Assembly (NCBI RefSeq): GCF_004342605.1
Contig: NZ_SLZL01000009.1
Coordinates: forward strand, 169,360 to 233,359
Source of the DNA: Caulobacter sp. BK020
GTDB lineage: Bacteria; Pseudomonadota; Alphaproteobacteria; Caulobacterales; Caulobacteraceae
Length of the DNA: 64,000 nt
Direction: 5' to 3'
Shown here: one piece after another, positions 58,757 to 64,000 of the stretch
How the letters are laid out: the number at the start of each line of letters is the position of its first letter
Position numbering within the stretch: position 1 is the stretch's first letter
Translations under genes and position numbers: made by a program
The notes under the pieces: generated by a model
The model's input: the letters and a program-made list of their open reading frames with translations, nothing else
The model's database searches: none
What the model was told of the DNA's origin: nothing

Positions 58757-61699
58757 CTAGAAGTCCATCGTCAGGCCGACGAACAGCGTGCGGCCCATCG
58801 GGTCGTAGACGCCCGGATAGGTGTTGCCGTTGCCGAACGCGCTGAGCAGGCCGGCGGCGATCACCGGCGGATCCTTGTCGAAGGCGTTGTTCATGCCGGC
58901 CCGCAGGGACAGCTGCTCACGCACCTTCCAGTTGGCCGCCAGGTCGACGTAGCTGTAGGCCTTGATCTTGCGGTTGATCTCGACGTGGTCGCCCTGCAGG
59001 AACGGGTTGCTGTCGTTGCTGGACAGGTTGGTCCCGCCGAAATAGCGCCAGTTGACCGAGACCGTGGCCGGGATCCAAGGCAGGGTCCAGGTGGTGCGCA
59101 GCTGGTGGCGCCAGGCCGGGTTGGGCTGGCCGCAGGTCGGACCGAACAGGCCCTTGCAGTTATAGGCGCCCAGGCCCGGCAGCTGCTCGATCTTGCGGCT
59201 GTTGAGGTAGGTGCCCACGAAGCTGAAGTCGAGGCTGCCCCAGTCGCCGCCCTTGGTCAGGGACGACAGGTCGAAGCGATAGTTGCCGGTCACGTCCAGG
59301 CCCGAGGTCTGCAGGAAGCCGGTGTTCTGGTTGGTGGCGACGATGTAGCCGCGATCGCCGAACAGCACGCCCGAGGTCGGGTCGCGGTGGAACAGGCTGC
59401 AGAAGTACGGATTGCTGGTCTGGACGCACTGGTTGATCACGGTCGGCGCGTCGACCGAGCCGATGTACTGGTCGACATAGATGTCGAAATAGTCGAGCGA
59501 CATCGAGAAGCCCGGCAGGAAGCGCGGGGTCAGCACCACCCCGGCTGTGCGGGTGTCGGCCACTTCCGGCTTCAGGTCCGGATTGCCGCCGCCCTGGGTG
59601 ACGCAGGTCTCGGCCGGGCATTCGGGGATCTTGCCGTACTGGGCGGCGGTGACGCCGGTCAGGGCGCAAGCCGCGGCCGAGGCCGTCGGCGTCGCCCCGG
59701 CGCAGGGGTCCACCGCCGAGACGTTGCCCAGGCCCTGGGGCGCGAACAGCTCGCTGATATTGGCCGCCCGCACCGCGCGGTTGTAGCTGGCGCGGAACCG
59801 CACGTCCGAGGTCGGCGCGTATTGCAGCTCGACCTTATAGGTCGAGACCCGCTTGTCGAGATAGTCGTACTTGGAGGTGCGATAGCCGGCGTTCAGCGAC
59901 AGGGCCTTGATGAACGGCGCGTCCTGGACCAGCGGCAGGTCCATTTCGCCATAGGCTTCGGTGACGCTGAAGGCCCCGTTGTTCTCCTTGGTGCCGGCCG
60001 CCTGGGCCAGGGCGTCGGCCTCGAACTTCAGCTCCTCGCGGCGATGCTCGACGCCCAGGGCCAGGGCCACGCCATCGTCGGCCCACGGGCTCTTGATCCC
60101 GTACTGGCCCAGGTCGCCGTTCACGTTCGCGCTCAGCACCTTCTCGCGCTGGACGCCGTGGGTGTAGGTCGGGGCGTAGAGGTACTTGTAGGCCGCCGCG
60201 CTGAGGCCCTGGTACTTGAACACGTCGATCGGCACGCAGTTGGGATCGGTGCCGTCCACCACCGACTTGCAGGTCGGGGTCCCGTTGACGTTGACCACCT
60301 GCAGGGCCTTGGCGGCCTTGGTGTTGTCGACATTGTTCTTGTAGCTCTCGTCGAGCACGACCTGGGAGTAGAGGAAGCCGGCGTCATAGGTCCAGCCCGG
60401 CGCGATCTCGCCGCGCGAGCCCAGGTTGATCCGGTAGTCGGTGTGGCGCAGGTCGTCGCGGCGCGGCGAGCTGCCCGGCCCGGTCAGCCGGTAGCCGATG
60501 AAGGTGTCCTGGCTGACGTCCGTGCCCGCGGCCGACCCGCAGAGCGTCGCGGCCTGGGACGCCGACATCAGCGGGTTGTTGCAGTTGATCTTGAACGTCG
60601 TCCCCTGGAACAGGGCGGACGGCGCCGCCTGCGAGAAGGTGTGGTCGTCCATGAACATGAAGCTGCCGTAGACCTCGGCGGCCTTGTTGATCTCGTAGTG
60701 CCCGAACGCGCCGGCCGTGTAGCGGCTGTCCGAGCGCTGGATGTAGTTGGTGGGCGCGTAGTTGTAGAGGAACGAGCTGTTGTACGGGACCCAGGTCTTG
60801 TTCCCGTCCTTGGTGTTGTTCAGCGTCTGGCCGGCGTTGGGGCCGCTGAGCAGAGAGAACAGGCCGTACTCGTTGTTGCTGGAGCCGCCGCAGGCCAGGG
60901 CGTCGTTGCGCTCTCCCGCGAGGTTGAGAGCGCAGGCTGAATAGTCGCGGGTGTCCTGAGTGACCGGCTTGAGTTCGCGATAGCCGACATAGAAGCTGAC
61001 ATTGCCCTTGCCGTCCGGCGAATTCATGCCGAAAGCCAGGTTGATGTCGGTCCGGGCCCCGTCGGTGACCGACCGCTCCGGCAACTTGTAGCCAGCCGCG
61101 GTGATCAGGGAGCGGGGATAGTCATTGTCGTTGCGGTGCTGGGCGATGCCGTACTGGGCGTCCAGCCGCAGGCCGTTGAGGTCCTTCTTGAGGATGAAGT
61201 TGACCACGCCGGACACGGCGTCGGAGCCGTAGACCGCCGAGGCGCCGCCCGTCACCACGTCCACCCGGTCGACCAGGGCGCTGGGGATGAAGTTCACGTC
61301 GGCGGTCTCGGCCGGCAGCATCCGCTGGCCGTCGACCAGCACCAGCACGCGGCTGGAGCCCATGTTGCGCAGGTTGACCCGGGCCGTGCCGTCCGAACCG
61401 TTCGAGCCGTTCTCGTTGGAATCGGCGGTGAACTGCGGCAGGCGGTTCAGCACGCTCTCGATCGAGGTGGCGCCCTGGTACTTGATCTCGTCGTCGCCGA
61501 CCACGGTCATCGGGCTGGCCGAGACCAGGTTGGGCCGCTTGATCCGCGACCCCGTCACCACCACCGCGTCCAGCGTCGCCGGCTCGTCGGCCGTGGCGAC
61601 CTGCTGGGCGAAGGCGGCCGGAGCCCCGGCGACAACTGACAGGACCGCGACGGCCGCGGCGCCCGCCAGGAGGTCAAGGCGCGCCAATCTGCTGCGCAT
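58757..61699 (-). CDS. TonB-dependent receptor
   Basis: A 980-residue outer-membrane transporter with a signal peptide (residues 1-31, ending AAFAQ). The plug begins DAVVVTGSRIKRPNLVSASP, with VLVLVDGQRM and VVTGGASAVYGSDAVSGVVNF, the common form in Caulobacter and sphingomonads. The barrel ends in LFVGLTMDF with a terminal Phe. Several Cys pairs occur in outer loops. GGAGGGG lies eight bases before the ATG. The upstream element TATATCGTATAA-N5-TTGACA is the one found before the first receptor and the S9 operon, which groups this gene with them. Confidence 0.92.
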   Translation of the reverse strand: MRSRLARLDLLAGAAAVAVLSVVAGAPAAFAQQVATADEPATLDAVVVTGSRIKRPNLVSASPMTVVGDDEIKYQGATSIESVLNRLPQFTADSNENGSNGSDGTARVNLRNMGSSRVLVLVDGQRMLPAETADVNFIPSALVDRVDVVTGGASAVYGSDAVSGVVNFILKKDLNGLRLDAQYGIAQHRNDNDYPRSLITAAGYKLPERSVTDGARTDINLAFGMNSPDGKGNVSFYVGYRELKPVTQDTRDYSACALNLAGERNDALACGGSSNNEYGLFSLLSGPNAGQTLNNTKDGNKTWVPYNSSFLYNYAPTNYIQRSDSRYTAGAFGHYEINKAAEVYGSFMFMDDHTFSQAAPSALFQGTTFKINCNNPLMSASQAATLCGSAAGTDVSQDTFIGYRLTGPGSSPRRDDLRHTDYRINLGSRGEIAPGWTYDAGFLYSQVVLDESYKNNVDNTKAAKALQVVNVNGTPTCKSVVDGTDPNCVPIDVFKYQGLSAAAYKYLYAPTYTHGVQREKVLSANVNGDLGQYGIKSPWADDGVALALGVEHRREELKFEADALAQAAGTKENNGAFSVTEAYGEMDLPLVQDAPFIKALSLNAGYRTSKYDYLDKRVSTYKVELQYAPTSDVRFRASYNRAVRAANISELFAPQGLGNVSAVDPCAGATPTASAAACALTGVTAAQYGKIPECPAETCVTQGGGNPDLKPEVADTRTAGVVLTPRFLPGFSMSLDYFDIYVDQYIGSVDAPTVINQCVQTSNPYFCSLFHRDPTSGVLFGDRGYIVATNQNTGFLQTSGLDVTGNYRFDLSSLTKGGDWGSLDFSFVGTYLNSRKIEQLPGLGAYNCKGLFGPTCGQPNPAWRHQLRTTWTLPWIPATVSVNWRYFGGTNLSSNDSNPFLQGDHVEINRKIKAYSYVDLAANWKVREQLSLRAGMNNAFDKDPPVIAAGLLSAFGNGNTYPGVYDPMGRTLFVGLTMDF

Positions 61700-61774
61700 G
61701 GAAAATCCCCTCCGGAACGATCGCGCCTCCCACAGGCGCGCTTCGGCAGCAGGAAGGCACGATAATATTATTTA

Positions 61775-61797
61775 TGTCAAATATCTTATACGATATA
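61775..61797 (-). promoter_or_regulatory. Shared regulatory element TATATCGTATAA-N5-TTGACA
   Basis: On the minus strand TATATCGTATAA (61797-61786), five bases, TTGACA (61780-61775), about 75 bp before the receptor ATG. It has the same order and spacing as the elements at 38782 and 50714. Confidence 0.65.
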
Positions 61798-61950
61798 CAT
61801 ATAACGCAGTGCGAACGCTCGACTTTGTGGCGATCGTTGCAGGACGCTTTCACAACGGAAGGCGCGAAAGCGGCGCGAAGTCGCTGGCCGAAGGGTCGAT
61901 GCGAAGCCGTCAGCCCGGCGCTGGCGCGAGCCGGCTTCACCAGACAGGCC

Positions 61951-61987
61951 AAAAAAAAGGCGAGCCACCGCTGTCCGGTGGCTCGCC
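61951..61987 (-). terminator. Rho-independent terminator of the GH2 gene
   Basis: GGCGAGCCACCG (61959-61970) and CGGTGGCTCGCC (61976-61987) form a 12-bp stem with a five-base loop. On the minus strand eight T residues follow (61958-61951). Confidence 0.93.
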
Positions 61988-62013
61988 GCCTGCAGGATCA
62001 CGATGGGTCGAGG

Positions 62014-64000
<1,987 letters not shown>

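Overview
The window comes from a GC-rich alphaproteobacterium, most likely Caulobacter or a close relative in the Caulobacteraceae. The signs are TonB-dependent receptors of the Caulobacter/Xanthomonas type, a NodT-class efflux lipoprotein, tandem exported pentapeptide and hydrolase paralogues, and GC-rich dispersed hairpins. The genus is an inference from content; no rRNA is present.

The left part (1-31 kb) is mostly ordinary chromosome. It holds the end of an inositol-monophosphatase-type histidinol phosphatase, a lipase-like hydrolase, an SCP2-domain protein, two tandem exported methyltransferase-like paralogues, and an Hsp20 gene whose leader folds like a ROSE thermometer. Next come two tandem pentapeptide-repeat proteins, gpmA, kdsD, an HPP-CBS membrane protein, a glutathione transferase and upp. 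A TetR-controlled tripartite efflux operon (13.2-18.2 kb) converges on a class A penicillin-binding protein. A DUF4861 protein stands beside a GntR-regulator stub. A small low-GC island (about 21.75-24.75 kb) is flanked by a 53-bp duplication of the 3' end of tRNA-Leu(CAA) and has no visible integrase. MarR, small DUF genes, a yqaA-dsbB-coq7 operon and an M1 peptidase follow.

The right part (31-64 kb) is an integrated catabolic region. A hydroxyproline module at 31.7-38.4 kb encodes an amino-acid permease, Xaa-Pro-type peptidase, FAD-dependent D-hydroxyproline dehydrogenase, DapA-type deaminase, 4-hydroxyproline epimerase and a GntR/FCD regulator. Next to it lies a glycan and peptide module: two TonB-dependent receptors; a five-gene operon of GH127 beta-L-arabinofuranosidase, an Ldh2-type imino-acid reductase, a DUF885 peptidase, GH43 and GH27 alpha-galactosidase; a three-gene operon of S9 dipeptidyl peptidase, DUF5695 protein and POT peptide transporter; and a GH2 beta-galactosidase cut by the window end.

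A sequence close to ATCGTATA(C/A) recurs in front of seven transcription units of the two modules. Three of them share the longer form TATATYGTATAA-N5-TTGACR. Together this suggests one regulon, perhaps under the GntR protein at 37781-38422, that takes apart arabinosylated and galactosylated hydroxyproline-rich proteins (plant extensin-like glycoproteins): sugars are removed, peptides cut and imported, and hydroxyproline burned. That reading is an inference from gene content and operator sharing.
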